The notes under the pieces: model-generated
Database searches by the model: none
The model's input: only the letters and a program-made list of their open reading frames with translations
What the model was told of the DNA's origin: nothing
Shown: in pieces, positions 1 through 5,754 of the stretch
Position numbering within the stretch: the first letter of the stretch is position 1
Layout of the letters: each line of letters begins with the position of its first letter
Origin: Bacillota bacterium
GTDB taxonomy: Bacteria; Bacillota; Clostridia; Christensenellales; Aristaeellaceae
Length of the DNA: 12,115 nt
Assembly (NCBI GenBank): GCA_023460055.1
Contig: JAEWRJ010000177.1
Location: 1-12,115, forward strand
Reading direction: 5' to 3'
Translations under genes and position numbers: made by a program

Positions 1-42
1 GCGCTGCCCTATTCAAGCCCGGAGGCGGAGGACCGCCCATGA
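1..42 (+). CDS. 3' end of an unidentified upstream gene (partial)
   Basis: The first reading frame is open from the window edge and ends in TGA at 40-42. It gives the hydrophilic tail ALPYSSPEAEDRP. The stop overlaps the ATG of the next frame as ATGA, with two GGAGG boxes just upstream, which is the usual arrangement for translationally coupled genes. Thirteen residues are too few to assign a family. The tail could belong to a GHKL-type sensor kinase. It could also be the loop before the last two helices of an AgrB-like protein, if a single-base frameshift lies near 36-40. Both are guesses from the neighbouring AgrD-like gene. Confidence 0.35.
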   Translation, partial: ALPYSSPEAEDRP

Positions 43-179
43 TACAGGCCATGGCCTTGTCGCTTGCATGGATCCTGCCCGGCAGCGGCATCGCTCGGGC
101 CTTTGGCCTGGTCCTCACGCTGTGCGCACTCTCCCGCCTGGCGGCAAAACGCGTTCAACACTTAGAAACAGACGTTTAA
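39..179 (+). CDS. Small hydrophobic protein, or C-terminal helices of an AgrB-like protein
   Basis: An ATG at 39 has GGAGG at 21-25 and again at 27-31, seven bases from the start, and overlaps the previous stop as ATGA. The 46-residue product has two hydrophobic stretches around a proline-glycine turn (ALSLAWILPG, then AFGLVLTLCALSRL) and a basic/acidic end (AAKRVQHLETDV). This looks like a membrane hairpin. The same frame is open back to the window edge, but there it reads a glycine/proline-rich string typical of a wrong frame. AgrB processing proteases end in two such helices and normally precede agrD, so this may be the end of agrB, intact or frameshifted, or a separate small membrane protein. 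Sequence left of the window would decide. Confidence 0.4.
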   Translation: MIQAMALSLAWILPGSGIARAFGLVLTLCALSRLAAKRVQHLETDV

Positions 180-193
180 CATGAACCGCACAT

Positions 194-226
194 ACCATTC
201 GTGCCGTTTTAACGACCATTCGTGCC
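194..226 (+). promoter_or_regulatory. LytTR-type operator (12-bp direct repeat, 21-bp period)
   Basis: ACCATTCGTGCC occurs identically at 194-205 and 215-226, so repeat starts are exactly 21 bp (two helical turns) apart. LytTR response regulators such as AgrA and VirR bind paired direct repeats of about 9 bp separated by about 12 bp. The pair ends about 29 bp before a TATACT -10 box with no recognisable -35, which suits an activator-dependent promoter. It lies directly upstream of the AgrD-like gene. No regulator gene is visible in the window, so the binding protein is inferred. Confidence 0.7.
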
Positions 227-255
227 AATGGCAACAAATCATCAATATTCCATGC

Positions 256-261
256 TATACT
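256..261 (+). promoter_or_regulatory. -10 box of the agrD-like promoter
   Basis: TATACT lies 31 bases before the ATG at 292. The hexamer 17 bp upstream (AACAAA) is not a -35 element, so activation from the direct repeats at 194-226 is the likely way this promoter works. A start near 267 would place the repeats at roughly -74 to -41. Confidence 0.5.
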
Positions 262-291
262 GCGCTCAAATAGAGGAAAGAAGGCAAGACT

Positions 292-399
292 ATGAACGTG
301 ATTCTCAAGATTGTTGCTGACTTTTTCTTCAAGTATGGGAGGGCGAACGCCGGTATACCCAGTATCCACGGGGCCTTTGAAGCACCTGTGCCTCAGTAG
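292..399 (+). CDS. agrD: AgrD-like cyclic lactone autoinducer peptide precursor
   Basis: This 35-residue frame begins at ATG 292, behind AAAGAAGG with a seven-base spacing, and stops at TAG 397. The layout is that of AgrD precursors: an amphipathic N-terminal helix (MNVILKIVADFFFKYGR), a short core (ANAGIPSIHGAF) and an acidic/proline tail (EAPVPQ) matching the family's E-x-P-x-P-type signature. There is no cysteine, so Ser24 would form the ring as a lactone; Ser-Ile-His-Gly-Ala-Phe is the likely macrocycle. In the agr pathway AgrB cleaves and cyclises the peptide, and exported peptide is sensed by AgrC/AgrA-type partners. The operator upstream fits autoinduction. The tail is shorter than usual, and after the TAG the same frame reads FQEQERS before TAA. 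AgrC and AgrA are not in view. Family assignment rests on pattern only. Confidence 0.7.
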   Translation: MNVILKIVADFFFKYGRANAGIPSIHGAFEAPVPQ

Positions 400-423
400 T
401 TTCAGGAGCAGGAGAGAAGCTAA

Positions 424-582
424 GAGCCCCTGCATCTGCTCTGCTTGACCTGTATCTGTCAGCAGAAGGCCTCGGGCCGGAGTGTCGGCCTTCCGATTGC
501 TCCGGCATCTCCAGCAGATGAACCTGTATCAGTGTGGTATGTTTGTCCGAAATGCCCGGAGTGGCAAGATAATTCTTCGTAA
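424..582 (+). other. Start-less open frame with a C-x2-C motif
   Basis: The frame between TAA 421 and TAA 580 is open for 52 codons and is the same frame as the AgrD-like gene. It contains a T-C-I-C-Q-Q stretch and ends with VWYVCPKCPEWQDNSS, a possible half of a zinc ribbon. It has no ATG or GTG start and no ribosome binding site; only a poorly placed TTG lies inside it. It is either chance or the remnant of a decayed gene. I favour a remnant only weakly. Confidence 0.2.
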
Positions 583-617
583 AATGTTTCCGTTGGTGCA
601 CAGACGGAACAGATAGT

Positions 618-642
618 GGGGCTGCAGTTTTGCTACAGCCCC
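618..642 (+). terminator. Stem-loop, possible terminator of the agrD transcript
   Basis: GGGGCTGCAG and CTACAGCCCC pair with one internal mismatch around a TTTTG loop. The following bases (CCGTTTGTACG) have only a short T run, so it is a weak intrinsic terminator at best. It lies about 220 bases after the AgrD-like stop, on the same strand. Confidence 0.35.
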
Positions 643-670
643 CGTTTGTACGAAGGTCGGGAGGAGCTAA

Positions 671-874
671 ATCGGCATACTCATCTATAGAGAAACAAAA
701 AAGTATAATGATGCCTCTCTAGCCCAACGAATTAACAATGATAGTGTATGTATTAGCGATTACGCAGTTGAGAAAGTGACGCTCTTCGTCTCAGACCTCC
801 TATTGATATTACTCATTATCCCCTTGGCCTGTTGTATGAGTACTCTCATTGGAATTTTCTCCTGGTTATTTTAG
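671..874 (+). pseudogene. Membrane-protein-like open frame without a standard start
   Basis: The frame is open from TAA 668-670 to TAG 872-874 (67 codons). It reads like a real protein: a polar first half (YRETKKYNDASLAQRINN) and a hydrophobic second half with a transmembrane-like run (DLLLILLIIPLACCMSTLIG). GGGAGGAG at 659-666 would suit a start near 671-677, but the codons there are ATC and ATA, and no ATG, GTG or TTG is usable. The base composition is AT-rich compared with its surroundings. It could be the remnant of a membrane gene that lost its start, or use a rare ATA/ATC start. No family is recognised. Confidence 0.3.
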
Positions 875-913
875 TATCCATCCCGCATTTTCTTGAAACC
901 CTGGATTCAAAAA

Positions 914-994
914 TTATTCTGATCCTGCTGGAAAATGACGCGCTTCATCATCAGGGCGCGGTTTAAAAGCATAGGGATTGAATAATTTCGCCAT
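914..994 (-). CDS. Small hypothetical protein downstream of the GIY-YIG gene
   Basis: Reading leftward from ATG 994, behind a GGGGGA box with about six bases spacing, the frame encodes MAKLFNPYAFKPRPDDEARH and then FPAGSE, and ends with TAA. Its charged, low-hydrophobic composition looks like protein rather than random sequence. It starts 30 bases after the GIY-YIG stop on the same strand, so it may belong to that transcript. After the stop the same frame continues FLNPGFQENAGWILK to TAA 866, so a longer gene may have acquired a nonsense codon. The family is not recognised. Confidence 0.35.
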   Translation of the reverse strand: MAKLFNPYAFKPRPDDEARHFPAGSE

Positions 995-1024
995 TCCCGA
1001 TCCCCCGTATGGCGTGACATCGCA

Positions 1025-1532
1025 TTATCTGTACATCCTCACGGCCTTGTCATCCCTTGACAGGCACAGTTCCAGCAGCGTATCCAGATCGTCCCAGCTG
1101 ACATCCTCAGGGTTTTCATATTCAAGCGTCTCCGCCACGCGCTGTTCAAAGCCCGTTTCGCTGTATTGCTTCCACAGCTTCTGCAGGCGCTTGTTGGGGT
1201 GGCTGCCGATGCCCAGCTGCAGGAGGCTGCGGTTAAAGCCCGCTTTGGTATCAGCACAGGCGCACAGAAAGCTTTCGCCGGTTCCTTTGCAGGTCATACT
1301 GATTCCAAACGTAAATGCATCGTCGCATCGGTTCTTTTGCCCCTGTGCTTTGTCGCTGCTCAGTCAGCGTAGCTCTGCTACGCTTCTCTTCGTCTGCTCC
1401 GCGCACATAGACAAAATAACTCTCTGCTTTGGATGCATTAACGTTTTATATCAGTATAATGGCGATGACGCCCATCTGCGGCCTCCTGTTTTTATAGGCT
1501 TCCTGCAGCTGTTTTCTCTTTTCTTTATCCAT
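1025..1532 (-). pseudogene. GIY-YIG-family gene interrupted by a MITE-like element
   Basis: The true start is ATG 1532 behind GGGAGGTGA (1538-1546). The N-terminal part, MDKEKRKQLQEAYKNRRPQM then GVIAI, resembles the first strand of small Firmicute GIY-YIG-family proteins. It then runs into foreign sequence and stops at TAA 1446. The C-terminal part resumes at 1297 with MTCKGTGESFLCACADTKAG, FNRSLLQLGIGSHPNKRLQK and LWKQYSETGF, and ends at TAA 1025. Removing the 158-bp element and one AT copy joins GCC ATT to ATG ACC in frame, giving a continuous protein of about 115 residues, the normal size for this group. The ATG at 1297 has no proper ribosome binding site, so the 90-residue C-terminal piece is probably not made. 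The catalytic status of the family member is unknown. The family is assigned from pattern only. Confidence 0.75.
1298..1455. mobile_element. 158-bp palindromic MITE-like insertion with TIRs and central hairpin
   Basis: The ends are inverted repeats. The left end reads ACTGATTCCAAACGTAAATG and the right end, read inward, ACTGATATAAAACGTTAATG; both continue with CATC. The two arms stay related further in (GTTcTTTTGccccTGTGC against GTTaTTTTGtctaTGTGC) up to a perfect 8-bp stem AGCGTAGC/GCTACGCT with a TCT loop at 1366-1384, close to the element centre. AT flanks both ends (1296-1297, 1456-1457) as an apparent 2-bp target duplication. No protein is encoded, so it must move with a transposase supplied elsewhere. 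The two-base duplication fits IS630/Tc1-like transposition, although those normally duplicate TA. It splits the GIY-YIG gene. Confidence 0.75.
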
Positions 1533-1564
1533 ATCGTTCACCTCCCGGACAGTGTAGGAGGAAA

Positions 1565-1594
1565 TCCGGCTTCGGGCAAGCCCGGCAGGCCGGA
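1565..1594. repeat. Nested GC-rich inverted repeat upstream of the GIY-YIG gene
   Basis: TCCGGC (1565-1570) pairs with GCCGGA (1589-1594), and inside it CGGG (1573-1576) pairs with CCCG (1581-1584). It sits 33 bases before the GIY-YIG start, so it would be in its 5' leader, and also upstream of the divergent VOC gene. It could be a leader hairpin or an extragenic palindrome; no known riboswitch is recognised. Confidence 0.3.
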
Positions 1595-1639
1595 AATTCA
1601 ATGTATAATATTCTGATGCCGTGCTTTGCGTATTTCTCA

Positions 1640-1668
1640 TTGCGCTGAGCAGGCGGTTACGGTATCAT
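1640..1668 (+). promoter_or_regulatory. Possible promoter of the VOC-bioY-hydrolase run
   Basis: TTGCGC (1640-1645) and TATCAT (1663-1668) are separated by exactly 17 bases. The -10 matches the sigma-A consensus at five of six positions, the -35 only at three. Transcription would start near 1675, some 35 bases before the ATG at 1711. Confidence 0.35.
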
Positions 1669-1710
1669 TTCAACTATGTTCCCGGCATCTGGTGAAAGGC
1701 GGACTTGGCT

Positions 1711-2256
1711 ATGACGTTTGGCGGCATCTGCATCACAACACCTGACGCGCCGCGCCTTGCGGCATTTTACCGCGCCTTGTTCAAGGCAGAGCCTCTTGCG
1801 CAGGGCAGCCATTACAGCTTTGGCAGCGTCAGCATCTGGGATCCGGGGGATGATGCCGAAGCACCCCGGAGCAACCCGGTCTGGCTGCAGTGCTTGGACC
1901 CGGATATTGACGCCCTGTACCAGCGCCTGCTGCGCGATATACCGGATATTCACATCATCGCGCCGCCCGAAAGGAAGCCTTGGGGCGCCTACTCCCTTTG
2001 GATAGCGGACCCGGACGGCAACCGGATTGCAGTGGCCCAGGCGAAGAGCGGGCCCGCGCGGGAGGCGCTGGAGGAGGCTGAAGGCGCCCTCCTGTCCACC
2101 CTGCGCAAATGCGAAAAGGTTCAGGCAGGCGGCAAACTGCCGCCATCCCAAAGCACCCTGCTTGACAGGCGCGTCAGCGCCCTGCGCCTGGCGCTTGGCT
2201 TGATTAATGAACGTAAGGCGGCCATGGGCGGGCCATCCGGCCCTGACCGCCTGTAA
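1711..2256 (+). CDS. VOC-fold (glyoxalase/bleomycin-resistance-like) protein with C-terminal extension
   Basis: I chose ATG 1711 because AGGCGG at 1697-1702 is correctly placed for it; the in-frame TTG at 1705 is too close. The 181-residue product shows VOC features: ITTPDAPRLAAFYRALF at residues 8-24 and WIADPDGNRIAV at 97-108. The usual first metal-binding histidine in the opening strand is absent (GICITT), so glyoxalase chemistry is doubtful. Common single-domain VOC proteins have about 120 residues; here residues 115-181 form an added helical tail (PAREALEEAEGALLSTLRKC, LLDRRVSALRLALGLINERK) with no family I recognise. The stop codon overlaps the ribosome binding site of bioY, so the two are co-translated. 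The substrate is unknown. Confidence 0.8.
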   Translation: MTFGGICITTPDAPRLAAFYRALFKAEPLAQGSHYSFGSVSIWDPGDDAEAPRSNPVWLQCLDPDIDALYQRLLRDIPDIHIIAPPERKPWGAYSLWIADPDGNRIAVAQAKSGPAREALEEAEGALLSTLRKCEKVQAGGKLPPSQSTLLDRRVSALRLALGLINERKAAMGGPSGPDRL

Positions 2257-2268
2257 GGAGGTTCCCCT

Positions 2269-2850
2269 TTGCGGCATAACCAAAGAGGCGGGGAAGACGG
2301 CGTCCCGTCAACCCGGCCCGATACCCGGTTTGATACCCGCGGCATGGTGCTGGCGGCGCTGTTCGCGGCGCTTCTGGCAGTATTTTCCCAACTGGCCGTT
2401 CCGATGGTGCCGGTGCCCATCAACCTGGGCCTGCTGGCCGTCTATCTGTGCGCGCTGGCGCTGGAGCCCAGATGGGCCTTGATCAGCGTGGGCCTGTATC
2501 TGGCGATAGGCGCAGTCGGCCTGCCTGTGTTCGCTGGCTTCAGGGGCGGCCCGGCGGCGCTGTTTGGCCCCACGGGCGGCTACCTGCTGGGCTATGTCTG
2601 CGCGGCGGGCCTGATCGCCGCCCTGCGGGATAAGGCTGACAGCCCTGCGGGAAGGATAGGCATCCTGACACTTGGCCTGCTTGCCTGTTACATCCCCGGT
2701 ACGCTCTGGCTGATGATGCTGACCGGCCGAACGGCGGCAGAGGCGCTGCCCCTGGCCGTTTACCCCTTCCTGCCAGGCGACGCCGTGAAGATCATCACGG
2801 CGGCGATGCTGGCGCCCAAACTTAGGGAGGCGCTCAGGCGCGCAGCGTGA
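2269..2850 (+). CDS. bioY: BioY, biotin-binding S component of an ECF transporter
   Basis: BioY is the membrane protein that binds biotin and, with the shared EcfT/EcfA energising module (not encoded here), imports it. The start is TTG 2269, seven bases after TAAGGAGG, which itself contains the previous stop codon. The 193-residue product has about six hydrophobic segments after a polar 25-residue N-terminus. It carries the family signature GPTGGYLLGY (about residues 100-109), the preceding VFAGFRGGPAALF, and the late PFLPGDAVKI segment. The length is normal for BioY, and the polar N-terminal extension is slightly long. No BirA-type operator was seen upstream, so regulation probably follows the VOC gene promoter. 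Confidence 0.93.
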   Translation: MRHNQRGGEDGVPSTRPDTRFDTRGMVLAALFAALLAVFSQLAVPMVPVPINLGLLAVYLCALALEPRWALISVGLYLAIGAVGLPVFAGFRGGPAALFGPTGGYLLGYVCAAGLIAALRDKADSPAGRIGILTLGLLACYIPGTLWLMMLTGRTAAEALPLAVYPFLPGDAVKIITAAMLAPKLREALRRAA

Positions 2851-2924
2851 TGGATTCCTTCAACCAATCTCTCGGGAGACGGGCAGACGCGAGCCTTATG
2901 AAAACACCCTAAGGAGAAAACGCC

Positions 2925-3956
2925 ATGAACAGAAAATGCACCATAGCCGCCTTATTGCTTTGCGCATGCATGCTTGCCGGGCCGGGGGCCAGGGCTTCGA
3001 GTGGAGAAGAAATCATGGAGGCGGATAAGGTGAGCAATGTAACGGATTACTCCCGGACAAGCAGCTGGCTTAGCGTGGACAGGTCTGCCAGCCTGCCTGT
3101 GGATGTGTTTTATCTCTACCCCACGGCCTGGCAAAGGGGCGCTGGGGACGGCAGCTACTGCCCGGCTGATCACCCCTCGATGCTCAGGGGCGCGCAGGGG
3201 GCTTTCAACCGGCAGGCGTCGGCCTTCCTTTCTGTGGGCAATATCTACGCGCCTTATTACAGGCAGGCGGACGCAAGCTATGTATTGACGCTGCTCACCA
3301 TAGAGGAGCAGGAGGAAGCGATCAGGGTCATCCCGGCCGCTGACGGTATCGCGGCGTTTGATTACTACCTGGAGCATTTCAATCAGGGGAGGCCTTTTAT
3401 CCTGGCCGGGCATTCCCAGGGCTCCAATGTGCTGCTGTATATCCTGTCTCGTATCAAGGATCAGCCGGAGGTGCTGGACAGAATGGTGGCCGCCTATGTG
3501 ATCGGCTTTTCCGTCACGCGGGATTATCTGGCAGGGAACCCGCCGCTCAGGTTTGCCTCAGGGCCTGATGATACCGGCGTGATCATTTCCTTCAATACGC
3601 AGGCGGAAGGGGTGGAGCAAAACCCTGTTGTGCGCCCCGGCGCGCTGGCGATCAACCCGATCTCCTGGACGCTGGATGAGACGGAAGCACCCAAGGAGGA
3701 TAACCTGGGGTCCATCATGCCTCTTAGCGCGCTCCAATCCGACCTGAGCCCTGTAGAGAACCTTGCTTCCGCGCGGGTTGACGCGCAAAAAGGCGTGGTC
3801 ATCTGCGGATCGGTCGATGTTCTGCAGTATTCCAGGCCGGGATGGCCGCAGGGCGTCTACCATTCCTATGACTATCCTTTTTATTTCTATAATATCCGTG
3901 CCAACGCGCAAAACAGGGTGGAGAAATACCTGGCACAGAGGCCTTCCGGCAAGTAA
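2925..3956 (+). CDS. Secreted DUF3089-family alpha/beta hydrolase
   Basis: The start is ATG 2925 behind AAGGAG with eight bases spacing; a 74-base gap separates it from bioY. Residues 1-25 form a signal peptide (MNRK, hydrophobic IAALLLCACMLAG, then GARA before SSGEE), so the mature enzyme acts outside the membrane. The body matches DUF3089 proteins: VDVFYLYPTAW (59-69), the nucleophile elbow AGHSQGSN (161-168) with Ser164, and VYHSYDYPFYFYNIR (311-325), where His313 is the likely catalytic base. The closing R-V near residue 331 also fits. The length of 343 residues is in the usual range. The substrate is unknown; an esterase or lipase role is inferred from the fold. A lipoprotein anchor at Cys15 is possible but its lipobox is poor. 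Confidence 0.85.
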   Translation: MNRKCTIAALLLCACMLAGPGARASSGEEIMEADKVSNVTDYSRTSSWLSVDRSASLPVDVFYLYPTAWQRGAGDGSYCPADHPSMLRGAQGAFNRQASAFLSVGNIYAPYYRQADASYVLTLLTIEEQEEAIRVIPAADGIAAFDYYLEHFNQGRPFILAGHSQGSNVLLYILSRIKDQPEVLDRMVAAYVIGFSVTRDYLAGNPPLRFASGPDDTGVIISFNTQAEGVEQNPVVRPGALAINPISWTLDETEAPKEDNLGSIMPLSALQSDLSPVENLASARVDAQKGVVICGSVDVLQYSRPGWPQGVYHSYDYPFYFYNIRANAQNRVEKYLAQRPSGK

Positions 3957-3999
3957 GCGGTATTCAGTCTCCAGTCATCAGAAATAGGGAAACGGCCAA

Positions 4000-4058
4000 G
4001 GAAGCGTAGGCCATGCTAAATCTCTCGTCGGGACGGCCTCCGTACCCCTATCGCTTCC
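4000..4058. repeat. Imperfect inverted repeat between convergent genes
   Basis: GGAAGCGTAGG (4000-4010) can pair with CCTATCGCTTCC (4047-4058), with one bulged base and a 36-base loop. It lies between the convergent hydrolase gene and the RHS array. There is no T run, so it is not a standard terminator. Confidence 0.3.
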
Positions 4059-4080
4059 CCATTGCTTCCCTACTGCTTCA
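4048..4080. repeat. Three tandem 11-bp repeats at the end of the RHS remnant
   Basis: CTATCGCTTCC, CCATTGCTTCC and CTACTGCTTCA follow without gaps (consensus CYAYYGCTTCC). They begin ten bases beyond the point where RHS homology stops and include the TAG that ends the remnant's open frame. Confidence 0.4.
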
Positions 4081-4733
4081 CTGTCTCCAAGGCCAGCTGC
4101 CTGCCCGCCTGCCAGGCATAGGTCCACCCGGCGTAGGAAGTCATGTTGCCGATGGCATCGCTGACCACGGGATAGGAGGTGCCGTTAATGACTCTGGCGG
4201 TCAGCTTGTCCTTCCAGTTGGCATCCCCATACTGGTAATCTTCCGTATGGTTGGGGCTCGCCCAGGGTGCCGGTGGTATAGCTTTAGCGCTTTTTGTTCT
4301 GGATATTACCGCCGCGGTCATACTCATAAGTCCAGCTCTCGTTATTGGCCTGATCGTTCACCCGGACAAGCTGGCCCAGCGCGTCGTAGACATAGCCGAT
4401 GGTCTGCCCCTTGTAGACAACGGAGGTGATATTGCCGTTGTCATCGTAGGCATAGCTCAGGTTGTGCCCGCTCTGCGTGATGCCGCTGACCAGAGGCGAG
4501 GTGCTGTTTGCCCCATAGCCTCCTGCCGCGTAGCGTAGCTGCTGAGGTAGGAGGCGTTGTTGAGCACAGCGTTTCTGCTGGCGATCCTGCCCAGGGAATT
4601 GTACACATAGTCTGTGCGGTTGACGGTGCCGTTGTAGCGCAGGGAGGTCGGCCTGTTTTCGTTATCGTAGATGAAGTCGGTGGGATATTTGGTGCGCCAG
4701 TAGCCCAGCTGCTCCTCAAAGCGGCTGATGTTG
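4070..4733 (-). pseudogene. Decayed RHS core fragment without a toxin tip
   Basis: Bases 4091-4733 align with 10065-10707 of the main RHS gene with zero net length difference. They cover the stretch from NISRFEEQLGYWRTKYPTDF to AWQAGRQLA. The reading frame is broken three times: a one-base loss near 4537 (GCGTAGCG-TAGCTG against GCGTAGCCATAGCTG), a nonsense codon TAA for tyrosine near 4283, and a one-base gain near 4258 (GGGGCTCGCCC). Homology begins abruptly inside a repeat and ends abruptly, after which a short alien tail (LETVKQ) runs to TAG 4070. It has no start, no tip and no immunity gene, so it is a dead segment left from recombination or a former cassette, still usable as a recombination donor. 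Confidence 0.85.
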
Positions 4734-4775
4734 GTAGAAGGCCTCAAAACTTTGGCTCTTCTCAGCTTTCCATAA

Positions 4776-5729
4776 TCACTTTACATTATCATTTATTAGC
4801 GTTGGAGCCTCATACAACAGAAGCTCTGCATCCTCGTACTTACTGCCCTCAAAAGGTGATAATAAAATCAACTTGACCGAATCCAAGATACAATCTCCGC
4901 GCGCAAACAGATAATCATCGATTGTAGTGAAGTATTCATGGTCCTTATACATGAACTTCGGGTACTCAGACAGATGAGAGGTCATAGGGATGGAGTTTTC
5001 TGTGCCATGATAAGAGCCTATCAACTCTATACCGTATAGATCCTCAATCATATATCGAACAATGAAGCGCTTATCATCCCCTAGCCCTTTCTCCAGCGGA
5101 ATGCCGAACTTTTCACCCTCGATCACGCGTTCAATCACATAGGGGATGGACCCATGTATCAGCTTTGATTCAAAGTGAAAAGCAAAGGTGTTAAGGTTGT
5201 AAGTGTACTCCTCATCCTCTGAAGAAGATATTGGGCCCTCGAAGAATGAATCAATAATATTGTCAAGGCGATGCTGTGTAATTTCCCGAACACCGGATAT
5301 CATAAAAAATATTCGGGCGTAAGTATCAGGTGTGTTACTATTCGTCAGCATATCACCCAGATCAATCGGGTTATATACATCTTCCCAAACCTGCAAGACT
5401 TTATCATAATCACCATTCTCAGACGAAGAAGGGGGTGTTCCGTATATCTTATCGAGAATATCCCGCTCAAATATCTCATCAAGCCTCAGGACAGGGTGTC
5501 CGTACTTCTCAAGAAACTCTGTTAGCGTATCCATTGCCAGCAATTCATCATCTCGAACAGAGGGCTTACCATTCTCTTTGATGAACTCATAGAGAGCGGC
5601 ACGGAAGTTTGGGTCTTCAAATTGCATGCGTAGTTCATCAGGACTAGCGACTACTTCTGCTTGGACGTTCGGCATATAAAAGGTACAAATTAAGATAAGG
5701 CAGATAATGCGAGACAATAGTTTCTTCAT
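4776..5729 (-). CDS. Secreted protein of unknown function in the RHS array
   Basis: The frame is open further upstream, but the start is ATG 5729: it is followed by a clear signal peptide (MKKLLSRIICLILICTFYMP, cleavage after NVQA) and preceded by GAAAGGG. The 317-residue product is acidic, with serine/glutamate-rich loops (PPSSSENGDYD, PISSSEDEEY). It has no further membrane segment and no family I recognise. It follows the LRR gene by 118 bases on the same strand but has its own promoter at 5755-5763. The position behind an orphan RHS toxin tip suggests an immunity or accessory role outside the cell; this is inference. The coding sequence is AT-rich like the toxin tips and unlike the RHS core. 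Confidence 0.75.
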   Translation of the reverse strand: MKKLLSRIICLILICTFYMPNVQAEVVASPDELRMQFEDPNFRAALYEFIKENGKPSVRDDELLAMDTLTEFLEKYGHPVLRLDEIFERDILDKIYGTPPSSSENGDYDKVLQVWEDVYNPIDLGDMLTNSNTPDTYARIFFMISGVREITQHRLDNIIDSFFEGPISSSEDEEYTYNLNTFAFHFESKLIHGSIPYVIERVIEGEKFGIPLEKGLGDDKRFIVRYMIEDLYGIELIGSYHGTENSIPMTSHLSEYPKFMYKDHEYFTTIDDYLFARGDCILDSVKLILLSPFEGSKYEDAELLLYEAPTLINDNVK

Positions 5730-5754
5730 TATGATAACCCTTTCATTGTGAAGT

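Noticed and set aside
115..435. Minus-strand open frame of 106 codons
   Set aside because: It runs through the direct-repeat operator and across two plus-strand frames and shows no start signal.
329..601. Minus-strand open frame of 90 codons opposite the agrD-like gene
   Set aside because: Arg/Ser/Pro-rich with no ribosome binding site or recognisable features; the opposite strand carries the operator, promoter and AgrD-like peptide.
1366..1384. The hairpin AGCGTAGC/GCTACGCT as a transcription terminator
   Set aside because: It lies at the centre of the palindromic element with no T run on either side, so it is better explained as the tip of the element's inverted structure.
978..1616. Plus-strand open frame of 212 codons
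   Set aside because: It is serine/cysteine-rich low-complexity sequence antisense to the GIY-YIG gene and the MITE, has no ribosome binding site, and the minus strand explains the region better.
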